From assembly GCF_900105055.1 (NCBI RefSeq), contig NZ_FNTA01000003.1, positions 248,001 to 312,000 of the forward strand: 64,000 nucleotides of DNA, written 5' to 3'. Position 1 is the first letter of the stretch. Every line of letters starts with the position of its first letter. The translations under genes and the position numbers were made by a program. Under the pieces are notes generated by a model, which had not been told where the DNA came from, did not search any database, and was given only the letters and a program-made list of their open reading frames with translations. The DNA comes from Amycolatopsis lurida. GTDB taxonomy: Bacteria; Actinomycetota; Actinomycetes; Mycobacteriales; Pseudonocardiaceae. This document shows, piece by piece, positions 26,817 to 36,737 of this stretch.

Positions 26817-26915
26817 CGGCTTCTCCTCGGGCAACCCCCGGTCGGGGTGGGTCGTGCGCGTTCAGACGCCTACAGGCCGACACCGGTTCCCGCACCTCAC
26901 CCACCCCGCCACCGC

Positions 26916-27695
26916 TCAGGCCAGCATGCCGCCGTCCACCCGCAGGACCGTGCCGGTCACGTATGAGGCGCGGTCACTCAGCAGCCACGCGGCGGCCTCG
27001 GCGACCTCCTCGGGTTCGGCCACCCTGCCCAACGGGGTACGCGCGTTGAGCTGTTCGAGGATGCCCGGGGAACTTTCGACCCACTCGTTGAACATCTCGG
27101 TCAGCGTCGTGCCGGGGGCGACGGCGTTGATGCGGATCCCTTCCGGGCCGTAGGTGGTGGCCGCGGAGGCCGTGAGGCTGTTGACGCCTCGTTTCATCGC
27201 CCCGTAGGCCGGGAGTTCGGGATTGGACATCAGGCTGCCGACGCTGGTGTTGTTGACGATGGCCCCGGTCTTCGCGGTGGCCCGGATCGCCTCGATCTCG
27301 GCGAGCATCGCCAGCCACGGGCCCTTGAGGTTCACCGTGTAGATATGGTCGAAATCGGCCTCGGTCACCTGGTCCATCGGGCCCGGCGGCACGTTCGTCG
27401 CGCCGTTGTTGAACGCGATGTCGAGCCTGCCGTGCAGTTCCACGGCACGGCCGACGGCCGCGCGGATGCTCGACGCGTCGCCGAGGTCGCACACCACGTG
27501 ATCCGCGACGCCGCCGTCGGCGCGGATCTCCTCGGCCACGGTCTTGAGCTGGAACTCTGTGCGAGCCGCGAGGACGACGCGAGCGCCTTCCCTGGCGAAC
27601 AGCCGCGCGGCGGCGGCACCGATACCGCGGCCGGCGCCGGTGATGAAGGCGACCTTGCCGTCGAGCAGGCCCGGAACAGTCGTTGTAGTGGTCAT
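26916..27695 (-). CDS. SDR-family oxidoreductase
   Basis: 259 residues from ATG 27695. 'AFITGAGRGIGAAAARLFAREGARVVLAAR' loop, 'FNNGATN' (NNAG variant), Ser in 'VNNTSVGSL', Tyr-x-x-x-Lys in 'AYGAMKRGVNSL', ending 'SDRASYVTGTVLRVDGGMLA'. Classical SDR, NADP preference suggested by Arg after the second strand. Divergent from an XRE/MmyB-type regulator; an AGCCAGG/CCTGGCT dyad lies in between, so repression by that regulator is likely. Substrate unknown. Confidence 0.9.
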   Translation of the reverse strand: MTTTTTVPGLLDGKVAFITGAGRGIGAAAARLFAREGARVVLAARTEFQLKTVAEEIRADGGVADHVVCDLGDASSIRAAVGRAVELHGRLDIAFNNGATNVPPGPMDQVTEADFDHIYTVNLKGPWLAMLAEIEAIRATAKTGAIVNNTSVGSLMSNPELPAYGAMKRGVNSLTASAATTYGPEGIRINAVAPGTTLTEMFNEWVESSPGILEQLNARTPLGRVAEPEEVAEAAAWLLSDRASYVTGTVLRVDGGMLA

Positions 27696-27726
27696 GGCAC
27701 CGAGCGTTCCTCCGCCGTCAGCGCCT

Positions 27727-27751
27727 AGCCAGGCACCGGCGATACCTGGCT
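27727..27751. promoter_or_regulatory. Inverted repeat AGCCAGG-N11-CCTGGCT
   Basis: Perfect 7-bp arms in the 82-bp gap between the divergent SDR and XRE genes; the spacer contains CGGCGATA. Its position fits an operator of the XRE/MmyB protein, which would act on both promoters. Confidence 0.55.
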
Positions 27752-27777
27752 GACGTACCGGCATCGTCCACACTGGA

Positions 27778-28617
27778 GTGGTGGACAGACGACAACTCGC
27801 GGACTTCCTGCGCACCAGGCGCGAGCGGATCACTCCCGCGGACGTCGGCCTCCCCGCCGGGCACCGTCGCCGTACTCCCGGACTGCGGCGTGAGGAGGTG
27901 GCGCAGCTGGCGTTCATCTCGACCGAGTACTACACCCGGCTGGAGCAGGCCCGCGGCCCAAGGCCTTCTCGCGAGGTGCTGGCCGGGCTGACCAGGGCCC
28001 TCCGGTTGTCCGATGTGGAACGCGATCACCTGCACCACCTCGCCGGTGCGCCGCCGGGACCACCACCCGGCCCGTCCCGAGAGGTCCGGCCGAGCATTCT
28101 CGCGCTGTTGCACCGGCTTCCGCAGGCGGCGGCGATCGTGCTGTCGGCGACCTACGACGTACTCGCCTGGAACGACCTCGCCGCCGCGTTGATGGAGGAC
28201 TTCTCCGCCCTGCCGCCACGGGACCGCAACCTCGTGCGCCGCGCCTTCCTCGGGCGGCGGCTTTACGGGGCGTCCGATGTGGACGAGTTCTCCGCGAGCG
28301 CGGTCCGCAATCTTCGGGCCGCCGCGGGCCGCTATCCCGACGATCCCGAGGTCGCCGGGCTGATCCGGGAACTACTCGACGGCAGCGAGGAGTTCGCCCG
28401 CCTGTGGGCCGCGCACGACGTGTGCGCCGCGCCCACCCCGTGCAAGACCTTCCGGCATCCGGTGGTCGGCCCGGTCAGCGTGAACTGCGACGTCCTCGAC
28501 ATCACCGACCGCGACCAGCAGGTCGTGATCTACACCGCCGACCCCGGAACGCCGTCGGAGAACGCGTTACGCCTGCTGTCCGTCGTCGGGACGCAGCGGA
28601 TGGACTCCCCGCTCTGA
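27778..28617 (+). CDS. XRE-family regulator with MmyB-like ligand domain
   Basis: 279 residues, starting at one of two adjacent GTG codons (27778/27781). N-terminus 'LADFLRTRRERITPADVGL', HTH 'TPGLRREEVAQLAFISTEYYTRLEQARGPRPSREVLAGLTRALRLSDVERDHL'. The MmyB PAS-like domain has 'SATYDVLAWNDLAAALMEDF', 'NLVRRAFLGRRLY' and the end motif 'CKTFRHPVVGPVSVNCDVLDI'. Second member of this family in the window, again next to an SDR. Its last 88 bases overlap the extended 3' end of the convergent PucR gene. Confidence 0.92.
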   Translation: MVDRRQLADFLRTRRERITPADVGLPAGHRRRTPGLRREEVAQLAFISTEYYTRLEQARGPRPSREVLAGLTRALRLSDVERDHLHHLAGAPPGPPPGPSREVRPSILALLHRLPQAAAIVLSATYDVLAWNDLAAALMEDFSALPPRDRNLVRRAFLGRRLYGASDVDEFSASAVRNLRAAAGRYPDDPEVAGLIRELLDGSEEFARLWAAHDVCAAPTPCKTFRHPVVGPVSVNCDVLDITDRDQQVVIYTADPGTPSENALRLLSVVGTQRMDSPL

Positions 28618-29798
28618 CCGTTTGTAGGTTCCCTCGATACGAGTGGATCGATCCTCAGCGCGATCGCCAGCGCGAACCGCCCGGCGGGATCGTCGATCGT
28701 TCCGCCGAAGAGCGTCCGCAGCTGCCGGATCCGGTACCGGACGGTCTGGACGTGGACGTGGAGTTCGACGCCGATCGCCTGCGGCTGGTCGGGCCGGGCG
28801 AGCCACGCCGCGAGGGTCGTGGTGAGCCGTTGCCTCGCCGGTTCCGGCAGACCGGCCAACGGCGCGAGGGCGCCCTTCGCGAACTCGGCGGCGAGTTCGG
28901 GATCGGCGGTCAGCAGCAGATCGATACGGTGGTCGACGGTGTGGACGAGGGGACTGTCGCCGAGCGCGCCGGTGCGGGTCAGCCGCCACAGCGCGCTCGC
29001 CCGACGGGCGCTGAGCGCGGCCGAGCGAAGCGGCACGACCGGGCCGACCCCGGCCTGGTCGTCCCGGAGCAGGTCCCGCAAGCGGCCGAGGTACCACTCG
29101 AGCCGGTCGGCGGGCATGACCACCGCGGTCAGGTCGTGGTGACGGCCGATCAGCACCCGGCCCGGCATCCGGTCCAGCAGCTGCGGCGCGACATCGGCGC
29201 TGGTGACGGCGATGACAAGCCTGTCGGGCAGCGCCCAAGCGGCTTGGTTCGCGGCGTCGTCGAGCTGGTCGCGGGTGGCGGCCGGTTCGGCGAGCAGGAG
29301 ACCGAGGAGCCGGTCGCGTCGCGCTTGTCCGGCCCGCGCCGCTTGTGACCGTGCTTCGGCGTACCCGTCTGCGGCCGCCGCCGAGAGTTCCGCGATGAAC
29401 GCGAACAGCGCTTCGCCGAGTTCGACGATCGCCTGTGTCGGCAGATCCACGACCGGTGCCGCCGAGGTGAGCTGCCGCCACACACCCAGCGCCGCCGATT
29501 GGTAGAAGCCGAGCATCTCTTCGAGGCTGCGACCCGCGGTGTGCTGGGCCCGGCCCTGCGCCCGGTAGACCTCCCGATCGGTGGTGATGTCGGGATGACC
29601 GATCTCGCTGAAGAACGCGTGCAAGGCGACGTCGAGGGTGACCTGGAGGTTCGCGGCCGTCCGGTCGTCCAGTGGGTTCCGCAGTCCGGCGCGGACCTGG
29701 TCCATCGCGGCGGACGCGATCGCGGCGGTGTCCGGCTCCAGCCGTGTCAGCACTGAAGCGTCCAGCCTGCGCCAGGGCTGTACCGACGCCTTTGTCAT
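28530..29798 (-). CDS. PucR/CdaR-type helix-turn-helix regulator
   Basis: 422 residues. The N-terminal half is a long helical sensor region with 'GRSLEEMLGFYQSAALGVWRQL' and 'LGEALFAFIAELSAAAADGYAEARS'; the middle is a GGDEF-like degenerate domain; the C-terminal HTH_30 is 'TLAAWLARPDQPQAIGVELHVHVQTVRYRIRQLRTLFG', the hallmark of PucR/CdaR proteins. Family members normally end soon after 'RFALAIALRI', but here the frame runs on another 45 codons across the XRE gene's 3' end, so the natural stop seems lost. A 15-bp inverted repeat lies at both the 5' and 3' boundaries of the usual coding region. Confidence 0.85.
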   Translation of the reverse strand: MTKASVQPWRRLDASVLTRLEPDTAAIASAAMDQVRAGLRNPLDDRTAANLQVTLDVALHAFFSEIGHPDITTDREVYRAQGRAQHTAGRSLEEMLGFYQSAALGVWRQLTSAAPVVDLPTQAIVELGEALFAFIAELSAAAADGYAEARSQAARAGQARRDRLLGLLLAEPAATRDQLDDAANQAAWALPDRLVIAVTSADVAPQLLDRMPGRVLIGRHHDLTAVVMPADRLEWYLGRLRDLLRDDQAGVGPVVPLRSAALSARRASALWRLTRTGALGDSPLVHTVDHRIDLLLTADPELAAEFAKGALAPLAGLPEPARQRLTTTLAAWLARPDQPQAIGVELHVHVQTVRYRIRQLRTLFGGTIDDPAGRFALAIALRIDPLVSREPTNGQSGESIRCVPTTDSRRNAFSDGVPGSAV

Positions 29799-29814
29799 AG
29801 AGGGAACCTACAAA
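28621..29814. repeat. 15-bp inverted repeat bracketing the PucR gene
   Basis: TTTGTAGGTTCCCTC at 28621-28635 and its exact reverse complement at 29800-29814, 1.16 kb apart. The right copy abuts the PucR start codon; the left copy lies within the C-terminal extension of the same frame, 3 bases after the XRE stop. Possible autoregulatory operators at promoter and 3' end, or a footprint of a past rearrangement. No transposase or target duplication is visible. Confidence 0.6.
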
Positions 29815-29908
29815 ACCCCGATCAAGAACGCGCGCCTCCGTTCTAGTGGTCTTCCGCTGCTCAGCGGACGCTGATCGCGGCATTCGACGACGCATGCAGG
29901 AGGCGGCA

Positions 29909-30781
29909 GTGACACGTACGCGCTGGGGAAGACTCGCCCGGATCGCCGCGGTGGCGGGCACCGCACTGACCTTCGTCGGCATCGGGACACCGGCCCTCGC
30001 CACGGCGGAACGGCAGGTGTACGTCGCGATGGGCGACTCGTTCTCGGCGGGCTCGGTGGTCCTGCCGCAATCCGATCTGCTCACCTGCGCCCGGTCGGCG
30101 ATCAACTACGCCGGGCTGCTGGCGAAGCAACTCGACGTGGACGAACTGCGTGATGTCACCTGCGGCGCGGCGACCACGTCCCATTTCACCAACCCGCAGA
30201 AGGGCATCGTCTCCGGCACCAACCCGCCGCAGTACGACGCGCTCTCGGCCGACACGACGCTGGTGACCGTCGGGATCGGCGGTAACGACGTCGGCCTGGT
30301 CGGGCTCGCGACGTCGTGCGTGAATCTGCTTCCGGTGGGCACTTCGTGCAAGGCGGCCAACACCACGGGCGGTGTGGACAAGTACGCCGCCAAGATCGAC
30401 GCCTTCGCCGCGACCTACGGCACGGTCATCGAGCAGATCCGTCTGCGCGCTCCGCGGGCCGAGATCGTCATGGTGGGCTACCCGACCGGGATCAAGCCGG
30501 GTGGATGCTGGCCGCTCGTCCCGGTGCTGCCGCAGGACGCCGACTACATCCAGGCCAACATCGACCGGCTCAACGCGCGGATGGCCGAACAGTCCGCCGC
30601 GCACGGCGCGAAGTACGTCGACATCCGGACGCCGAGCATCGGTCACGACGCCTGCCAGCCGATCGGCGTCAAGTGGATCGAGGGGCTCATCCCGTCGGTG
30701 GTGAACAACAGCTTCGCTCCGCTGCACCCGAACGCCGCCGGGCTCGCCGCCGTGGTGCCGAGCATCCGGAAGGTGCTGTAG
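29909..30781 (+). CDS. Secreted SGNH/GDSL hydrolase (lipase/esterase)
   Basis: 290 residues from GTG 29909, chosen because AGGAGG lies 5 bases upstream. Signal peptide: basic 'TRTRWGRLAR', hydrophobic core, cleavage near 'ALA-TAERQ' (about residue 33). SGNH blocks: 'YVAMGDSFSAG' (Ser44), Gly in block II, 'VGIGGNDVGL' (Asn block) and 'HPNAAGLA' (His block V). Even Cys pairs (TCARS..TCGAA, SCVNL..SCKAA, GCWPL..ACQPI) suggest disulfides as in Streptomyces GDSL lipases. An extracellular esterase/lipase; ends before a 59-bp palindrome shared with the convergent protease. Confidence 0.9.
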   Translation: MTRTRWGRLARIAAVAGTALTFVGIGTPALATAERQVYVAMGDSFSAGSVVLPQSDLLTCARSAINYAGLLAKQLDVDELRDVTCGAATTSHFTNPQKGIVSGTNPPQYDALSADTTLVTVGIGGNDVGLVGLATSCVNLLPVGTSCKAANTTGGVDKYAAKIDAFAATYGTVIEQIRLRAPRAEIVMVGYPTGIKPGGCWPLVPVLPQDADYIQANIDRLNARMAEQSAAHGAKYVDIRTPSIGHDACQPIGVKWIEGLIPSVVNNSFAPLHPNAAGLAAVVPSIRKVL

Positions 30782-30830
30782 CGCAACACCTCGCGCGTGT
30801 TCGTGCGCTGGCTGAGAGTCCGTGAAGGGC

Positions 30831-30889
30831 AAGTACATGAAGGCCCCCTTCCTTGCGCCAGGCGCAAGGAAGGGGGCCTTCATGTACTT
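30831..30889. terminator. 59-bp perfect palindrome between convergent genes
   Basis: Arms 30831-30859 and 30861-30889 are exact reverse complements (29 bp) around a single central A. It lies between the stops of the SGNH hydrolase and the S8 protease and would terminate both. The inner part, ATGAAGGCCCCCTTC, belongs to the same TGAAGG..CCTTC hairpin family seen at 44113-44160 and 60014-60096. Confidence 0.8.
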
Positions 30890-30922
30890 CAGGCGGGCAG
30901 CAACCGTCAGATCACGAGGTGA

Positions 30923-32104
<1,182 letters not shown>

Positions 32105-32297
32105 GTGTTCGTCCTGTCGTTCGCAGGGGACCGGCCGGTCAGGACCACAGCGGCGGAAAGCGGTCCGGCACGACCGCATGGGACGGCACCTGCCGGATCC
32201 CACGAGGGTCGAGGCTATTGAGCGGCCGAGATGTCCGAATCGACTGAACGGGGCAGCACCCGACCTTCGTCTGGCGGCCATTGGCGGCGGGTGCCCT

Positions 32298-32319
32298 GTA
32301 CGGAAAGTGCTCTCCGTAC
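32298..32319. promoter_or_regulatory. Inverted repeat GTACGGA-N8-TCCGTAC
   Basis: Perfect 7-bp arms in the 260-bp divergent region between the S8 protease and pentapeptide-repeat genes, 46 bases before the latter's start. A possible operator; no adjacent regulator gene identifies the binding protein. The rest of the gap shows no gene. Confidence 0.35.
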
Positions 32320-32364
32320 CCTGTGGCTGGAACACCTTGCCGATCATCTGGAGCCCGAACCACC

Positions 32365-33168
32365 GTGCCAGCCCCTTCCAGCCTGCGAGCCGACTGCGAG
32401 AACTGCTTCGGCCTGTGCTGTGTCGTCCCGGCCTTCGCCGCGTCGGCCGATTTCGCGATCACCAAACCGGCCGGTCAGGCGTGTCCGAACCTGCGCGAGG
32501 ATTCCCGGTGCGGCATCCACGACAAGCTCCGCAAGAAGGGCTTCACCGGCTGCACGGTCTATGACTGCTTCGGCGCGGGGCAGAAGGTCTCCCAGGGCAC
32601 CTTCGACGGCGAGGACTGGCGGAAGGCGCCGAAGACGGCGCGATCGATGTTCGCGGTCTTCCCGGTCATGCGGGATCTGCAGGAACTGCTCTACTACCTC
32701 ACCGAGGCGGCGGCACTGCCGACGTCCGCGTCCATCCGCGACGACCTTGCCGAGATGATCGACCGGACCGAACGGATGACGCTGGACACGCCCGGCGTGC
32801 TGAGGAAGCTGGACGTCCCCACGCATCGGGTCGCGGTGAACAGGCTGCTGGTGCGCGCCAGCGAGCTTGCTCGCGCCGCCGTGCCGGGCAAGAAGAAGGA
32901 CCGGCGCGGTGCCGACCTCATCGGCGCGAAACTCAAGGGGGCGAACCTGCGCGGGGCGCTGCTGCGTGGGGCGTACCTGATCGGCGCGGACCTGCGGGGA
33001 GCCGATCTCCGGCAGGCCGACGTCACCGGCGCGGACCTGCGCGACGCCGATGTCCGCGGCGCGGATTTCCGTGACGCGCTCTTCCTCATCCAGTCGCAAC
33101 TGGACGCGGCGAAGGGCGACGCGACGACGAAGCTGCCGGAGTCGCTCGCCCATCCCGCGCACTGGTGA
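32365..33168 (+). CDS. Cys-cluster plus pentapeptide-repeat protein
   Basis: 267 residues from GTG 32365 (GGAG 10 bases upstream). The first 70 residues hold a dense Cys motif: C-x2-C-x3-CC, then 'CPNL...[20 protein letters not shown]', like the YkgJ-type metal-binding cluster. Middle region helical ('[18 protein letters not shown]'). The last part (about 178-245) is pentapeptide repeats A(D/N)L(R/K)G: '[34 protein letters not shown]...'. Repeat proteins of this type form a right-handed quadrilateral helix; some mimic DNA and protect gyrase from quinolones (MfpA/Qnr). The joint architecture is unusual, but I recall similar actinobacterial proteins. Function unknown. Confidence 0.82.
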   Translation: MPAPSSLRADCENCFGLCCVVPAFAASADFAITKPAGQACPNLREDSRCGIHDKLRKKGFTGCTVYDCFGAGQKVSQGTFDGEDWRKAPKTARSMFAVFPVMRDLQELLYYLTEAAALPTSASIRDDLAEMIDRTERMTLDTPGVLRKLDVPTHRVAVNRLLVRASELARAAVPGKKKDRRGADLIGAKLKGANLRGALLRGAYLIGADLRGADLRQADVTGADLRDADVRGADFRDALFLIQSQLDAAKGDATTKLPESLAHPAHW

Positions 33169-33173
33169 GTTCT

Positions 33174-33812
33174 CTATCCTTTGTGGACGATCTCCCGAGT
33201 CCAGTCCGCTCGGGGCTGGGTGTGCAGCCGCCAGTAGTGCTCGGCGATGTCGTCAGGGTCGAAGGGCGTGCCTTTCGCGACCGGTCCGGCGACGGTGACC
33301 GTGGCGACATGCACTCCTGACGGGCCGAACTGTGTGTCGAGCAGGGAAACCAGTGCTCTCACGCCTGCTTTCCCGAGCGAGAGGCTCGTGTAGGCGGGGA
33401 CGGCTTCGGGCATCCCGCCGGTCACGATGATCGTGCCCGAACCGCGTTGGGCCATCCGCGGCGCGACATGGGCGGCGGCGGTGATCGCGCCGACGACGTT
33501 GACCGACCACGCCGCGAGATGCCGTTCGACGGACAGCTCCCCGGGGGCGTCGGCCTGGATGATCGCGGCGTTGTAGACCACGACGTCGGGCTCGCCGTGC
33601 TCACGGACGGAGATGTCGAGAGCGGTCTTGAGGGCTTTTTCGTCGGTGACGTCGGCGGTGAGCGCGAGCGCGGTGCCGATCTCTGCGGCCAGTGGGGTGA
33701 TGGTCTCCGTGGTGCGGGCGATGAGGGTGACCGGTAGCCCTTCCCTCGCGAACCGGTGGGCGACCGACCGGCCGATACCCGGTCCCGCGCCGATGACCAC
33801 TGCGCCTGCCAT
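33174..33812 (-). CDS. Short SDR-family protein
   Basis: 212 residues. 'VVIGAGPGIGRSVAHRFAREGLPVTLIART' cofactor loop, 'VVYNAAI' (NAG motif variant). The catalytic region is 'IIVTGGMPEAVPAYTSLSLGKAGVRAL': Ser of the canonical triad appears replaced by Gly-Gly, and the Tyr-x-x-x-Lys is displaced (Y-T-S-L-S-L-G-K), so this may be an atypical SDR with altered chemistry. It lacks the usual C-terminal VDGG segment. Divergent from the WYL regulator gene. Confidence 0.8.
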   Translation of the reverse strand: MAGAVVIGAGPGIGRSVAHRFAREGLPVTLIARTTETITPLAAEIGTALALTADVTDEKALKTALDISVREHGEPDVVVYNAAIIQADAPGELSVERHLAAWSVNVVGAITAAAHVAPRMAQRGSGTIIVTGGMPEAVPAYTSLSLGKAGVRALVSLLDTQFGPSGVHVATVTVAGPVAKGTPFDPDDIAEHYWRLHTQPRADWTREIVHKG

Positions 33813-33925
33813 GTCTTCTCCTCTGGGTCGGTGGAGAGACCGTAGGGGTTGACATCGATGTGAAGGTCAAGCGTTGATCCCAAAGTGCTCACCCGTTGAG
33901 CGGTTCACCTGCCAGACTCGTGCCC

Positions 33926-34879
33926 ATGCGTGCCGATCGCCTGGTGGCCACCCTCCTGCTGATGCAGGCTCGTGGCCGCGTCACGGCTGCCGAACTGGCC
34001 GAGGAACTCGAGATCTCCGTCGCCACCGCCCGGCGTGACCTGGAGGCGTTGTCCGCCGCGGGTGTGCCGGTGTACCCGCAGCCCGGCCGTGGCGGCGGCT
34101 GGTCGCTGGTCGGCGGGGCGCGGACCGACCTCAGTGGACTGTCGGCGTCGGAGGCCCAGGCGTTGTTCCTGCTCGCGGGTCCGGCCGCGTCGATCTCGCC
34201 CGAGGTCAAATCCGCGCTGCGCAAGCTGGTCCGGGCCCTGCCCGACACCTTCCGCGCCGACGCGCAGGCCGCCGCGGACGCGGTCGTCATCGACCCCTCG
34301 CGCTGGGGCGAGCGCGAGAAGGAACGGCCCGAGCTGCTCGACGTGCTGCAGTCCGGGATCGTCCGGCGCCGCAAAGTCCGCTTCGGCTATGCGAAAAAGG
34401 GCGCGGAGCCGGTCGAGCGGGTCGTGGATCCGTGGGGTCTCGTGGACAAGGACGACATCTGGTACCTCATCGCGGGCACCGAGAAGGGCCAGCGCACCTT
34501 CCGGGTCGACCGCATGTCCGACGCCGAGGTCACCGACCTGCCCGCCGATCGCCCGGACGACTTCGAGCTGTCGAGCGCCTGGGAGCAGGTGGTGGACCGC
34601 GTCGAGGAACGCCGTTCGGGGCTGGACGCGACCGTGCTCATCGCCGAGCGGCATCTGCCGATCCTCCAGGACCACTTCGGACGTCAGTCCACTGTGGAGG
34701 AGAAACTCGACGACGGCCGCGTTCGGGTGACCGTGTCGGCGCCGGTGGCGTGGATGATCGCCCAGCAGCTCGCGGGCTGGGGTTCGATCATCGAAGTACT
34801 GGGGCCGCCGTCGGTCCAGGCGGAACTCGCGCGGATCGGCGCGGAACTGGTCGAGCGTTACGCGACGCCGGCGCGGTAA
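33926..34879 (+). CDS. WYL-domain transcriptional regulator (DeoR-like HTH)
   Basis: 317 residues from ATG 33926. HTH 'RADRLVATLLLMQARGRVTAAELAEELEISVATARRDLEALSAAGVPVYPQPGRGGGWSLVGG' (about 2-65). WYL domain with 'RKVRFGYAKKGAEPVERVVDPWGLVDKDDIWYLIAGTEKGQRTFRVDRMSDAEV' (about 150-205) and a WCX C-terminal domain. WYL proteins sense small ligands or nucleotides. Divergent from the short SDR, which is the probable target. The 3' end overlaps the convergent AraC gene by 22 bases. Confidence 0.92.
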   Translation: MRADRLVATLLLMQARGRVTAAELAEELEISVATARRDLEALSAAGVPVYPQPGRGGGWSLVGGARTDLSGLSASEAQALFLLAGPAASISPEVKSALRKLVRALPDTFRADAQAAADAVVIDPSRWGEREKERPELLDVLQSGIVRRRKVRFGYAKKGAEPVERVVDPWGLVDKDDIWYLIAGTEKGQRTFRVDRMSDAEVTDLPADRPDDFELSSAWEQVVDRVEERRSGLDATVLIAERHLPILQDHFGRQSTVEEKLDDGRVRVTVSAPVAWMIAQQLAGWGSIIEVLGPPSVQAELARIGAELVERYATPAR

Positions 34880-35796
34880 CCCTGCGGGCTGACGCCGTGC
34901 TCGCGTTTGAACGCGGTGCTGAGCGCGAACGAACTGCCGTAGCCGACCTGGCGGGCGACCGCGCCGATCGTGACGTCGGGATGCTGGCGCAGGAGATCCG
35001 CGGCGAGCGCGATACGCCAGCTCGCGAGGTAGGCCATCGGCGGTTCGCCGACCGCGGCGGTGAACCGGCGGGCGAACGCGGCGCGGGAAACTCCGGTGTC
35101 GGCCGCGAGGCTCGCCACGGTCCACGGTTCGGAAGGCTTGTGCTGCAGGAGTTTCAGCGCTCGCCCGACGACCGGGTCGCTGTGCGCGCGATACCAGGCG
35201 GGTGCTTCGGCGCCGGGCCGGTCGAACCAGGTCCGCAGCGCGGCGACCAGGAGCAGGTCGAGCACCCGGTCCAGGACGGCTTCCTGACCGGGCGTGTCCT
35301 TGACGATCTCGCCGGCCAGCAACGCCACGAGCGGATTGTCCCACTCCTCGTCCCGCACGACCAGCAGTGACGGCAGCGCGTTGAGGAGCCGTTTGCTGAT
35401 CTCACCTTCCAGCGGATAGGTGCCGGTGAGCAGGACTACGGGGCCGTCCGGATCGGTGCCCCAGGTGCGAACGCCCAGATCGGACAGCTCGGTGAGGTGC
35501 CGGCCGTCCGGGGTCAGGCATTCCTGTCCCGGCAGGATCATCGCCTGCGGTGGCGTGGCCGGGTCGTCCGCGACGAGATACGGGTCCGGACCGCGCGCGA
35601 TGGCGATGTCGCCCGTACCGAGGCGGACCGCCTCCCCGTGGTCGGGCACGACCCAGGATTCGCCGCGAACCTGCGCCATCACCGTCAACGGTGCCTCGTC
35701 CTCGATCCGCAGCGACCACGGCGGGGTCATGACCGACTTCAGCAGGAACGCGCCGCGGGCGCGGGGTCCGTCGAGCAGACCGGCGAGGGGATCCAT
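34858..35796 (-). CDS. AraC-family regulator with cupin sensor
   Basis: 312 residues from ATG 35796. Cupin_6 part: 'MTPPWSLRIEDEAPLTVMAQVRGESWVVPDHGEAVRLGTGDIAIARGPDPYLVADDP'. C-terminal HTH pair: 'PWTVASLAADTGVSRAAFARRFTAAVGEPPMAYLASWRIALAADLL' and 'IGAVARQVGYGSSFALSTAFKREHGVSPQGYR'. A longer frame upstream is rejected as it overlaps the divergent gene. Divergent from the NmrA-type gene with an 81-bp AT-richer gap, so that gene (and the downstream DUF1772 gene) is its likely regulon. Confidence 0.92.
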   Translation of the reverse strand: MDPLAGLLDGPRARGAFLLKSVMTPPWSLRIEDEAPLTVMAQVRGESWVVPDHGEAVRLGTGDIAIARGPDPYLVADDPATPPQAMILPGQECLTPDGRHLTELSDLGVRTWGTDPDGPVVLLTGTYPLEGEISKRLLNALPSLLVVRDEEWDNPLVALLAGEIVKDTPGQEAVLDRVLDLLLVAALRTWFDRPGAEAPAWYRAHSDPVVGRALKLLQHKPSEPWTVASLAADTGVSRAAFARRFTAAVGEPPMAYLASWRIALAADLLRQHPDVTIGAVARQVGYGSSFALSTAFKREHGVSPQGYRAGVA

Positions 35797-35877
35797 GCCG
35801 AGAAGTGTAGACGATGAAACATGGAATAGAGCCTTTGAACTATGTTCCGTCTCATTCGGAGACGCTTGACTAGGGAC

Positions 35878-36705
35878 ATGACAGAGACGAAGAACAACGA
35901 AACGATCCTGGTCCTCGGCGCTACCGGCAAGACGGGGAGCCGGGTGGCGCAACGCCTGACCGAACGGGGCATCGAGGTCCGCAAGGCGTCGCGTCCCGGC
36001 TTCGACTGGAACGACCGCTCGACCTGGACCGCGGCCGTCACCGGAGTCGGCGCGGCTTACCTGACCTACTACCCCGACCTCGCCTTCCCCGGTGCCGCCG
36101 AAGCGATCCGCGACTTCTCGAAGCTGGCCGTCGAACACGGCGTCCGGCGGCTGGTCCTGCTATCCGGCCGCGGTGAGGAGGAGGCCGTGGTCAGCGAACA
36201 GGGAGTGCGGGACTCCGGTGCCGAGTGGACGGTCGTGCGGGCCAGCTGGTTCGCGCAGAACTTCAGCGAGCACTTCCTGCTGGAACCGGTGCTCGCCGGG
36301 GAGATCGTGCTGCCCGCCGGGCAGGTGACCGAGCCATTCATCGACGTCGAGGACATCGTCGACGTCGTGGTGACCGCGCTGACCACCGACGGGCACGACG
36401 GCGAGGTGTACGAGCTGACCGGGCCCCGGTTGCTGGGTTTCGCGGACGCGGCGGCGGAAATCGGCAAGGCTTCGGGGCGGGAGATCCAGTACGTTCCGGT
36501 TTCCCCGGCGGAGTTCGCCGCGGGAGCGGCCGAGCAGGGTGTGCCGGAGGAAGAGATCGAGGGCCTGACCGACCTGTTCAGCAGAGTCCTCGACGGCCGG
36601 AACGAATCTCTCACCGGTGACGTCGAGAAGGTGCTGGGCAGGCCCGCGAGGGACTTCTCCGAGTACGCCGCGAAGGCAGCGGCCACCGGGGTCTGGAATC
36701 AGTGA
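35878..36705 (+). CDS. NmrA-like NAD(P)-binding protein
   Basis: 275 residues from ATG 35878. 'ILVLGATGKTGSRVAQRLTERGIEVRKASR' (GxxGxxG extended-SDR loop), 'RRLVLLSGRGEEEAVVSEQGVRDSGAEWTVVRASWFAQNFSEHFLL' and 'PFIDVEDIVDVVVTALTTDGHDGEVYELTGPRLLGFADAAAEIGKASGREIQYV'. This is the NmrA/quinone oxidoreductase 2-like atypical SDR group, either enzyme or redox sensor. It is followed 32 bases later by a DUF1772 membrane protein on the same strand. Probably AraC-controlled. Confidence 0.9.
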   Translation: MTETKNNETILVLGATGKTGSRVAQRLTERGIEVRKASRPGFDWNDRSTWTAAVTGVGAAYLTYYPDLAFPGAAEAIRDFSKLAVEHGVRRLVLLSGRGEEEAVVSEQGVRDSGAEWTVVRASWFAQNFSEHFLLEPVLAGEIVLPAGQVTEPFIDVEDIVDVVVTALTTDGHDGEVYELTGPRLLGFADAAAEIGKASGREIQYVPVSPAEFAAGAAEQGVPEEEIEGLTDLFSRVLDGRNESLTGDVEKVLGRPARDFSEYAAKAAATGVWNQ

Positions 36706-36737
36706 AACGAGCGGGAATCGGAAGGGAGGCGACAGGA

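Noticed and set aside
28621..29814. Inverted repeats around the PucR gene as insertion-sequence ends
   Set aside because: No transposase, no target-site duplication; the enclosed gene is a regulator.
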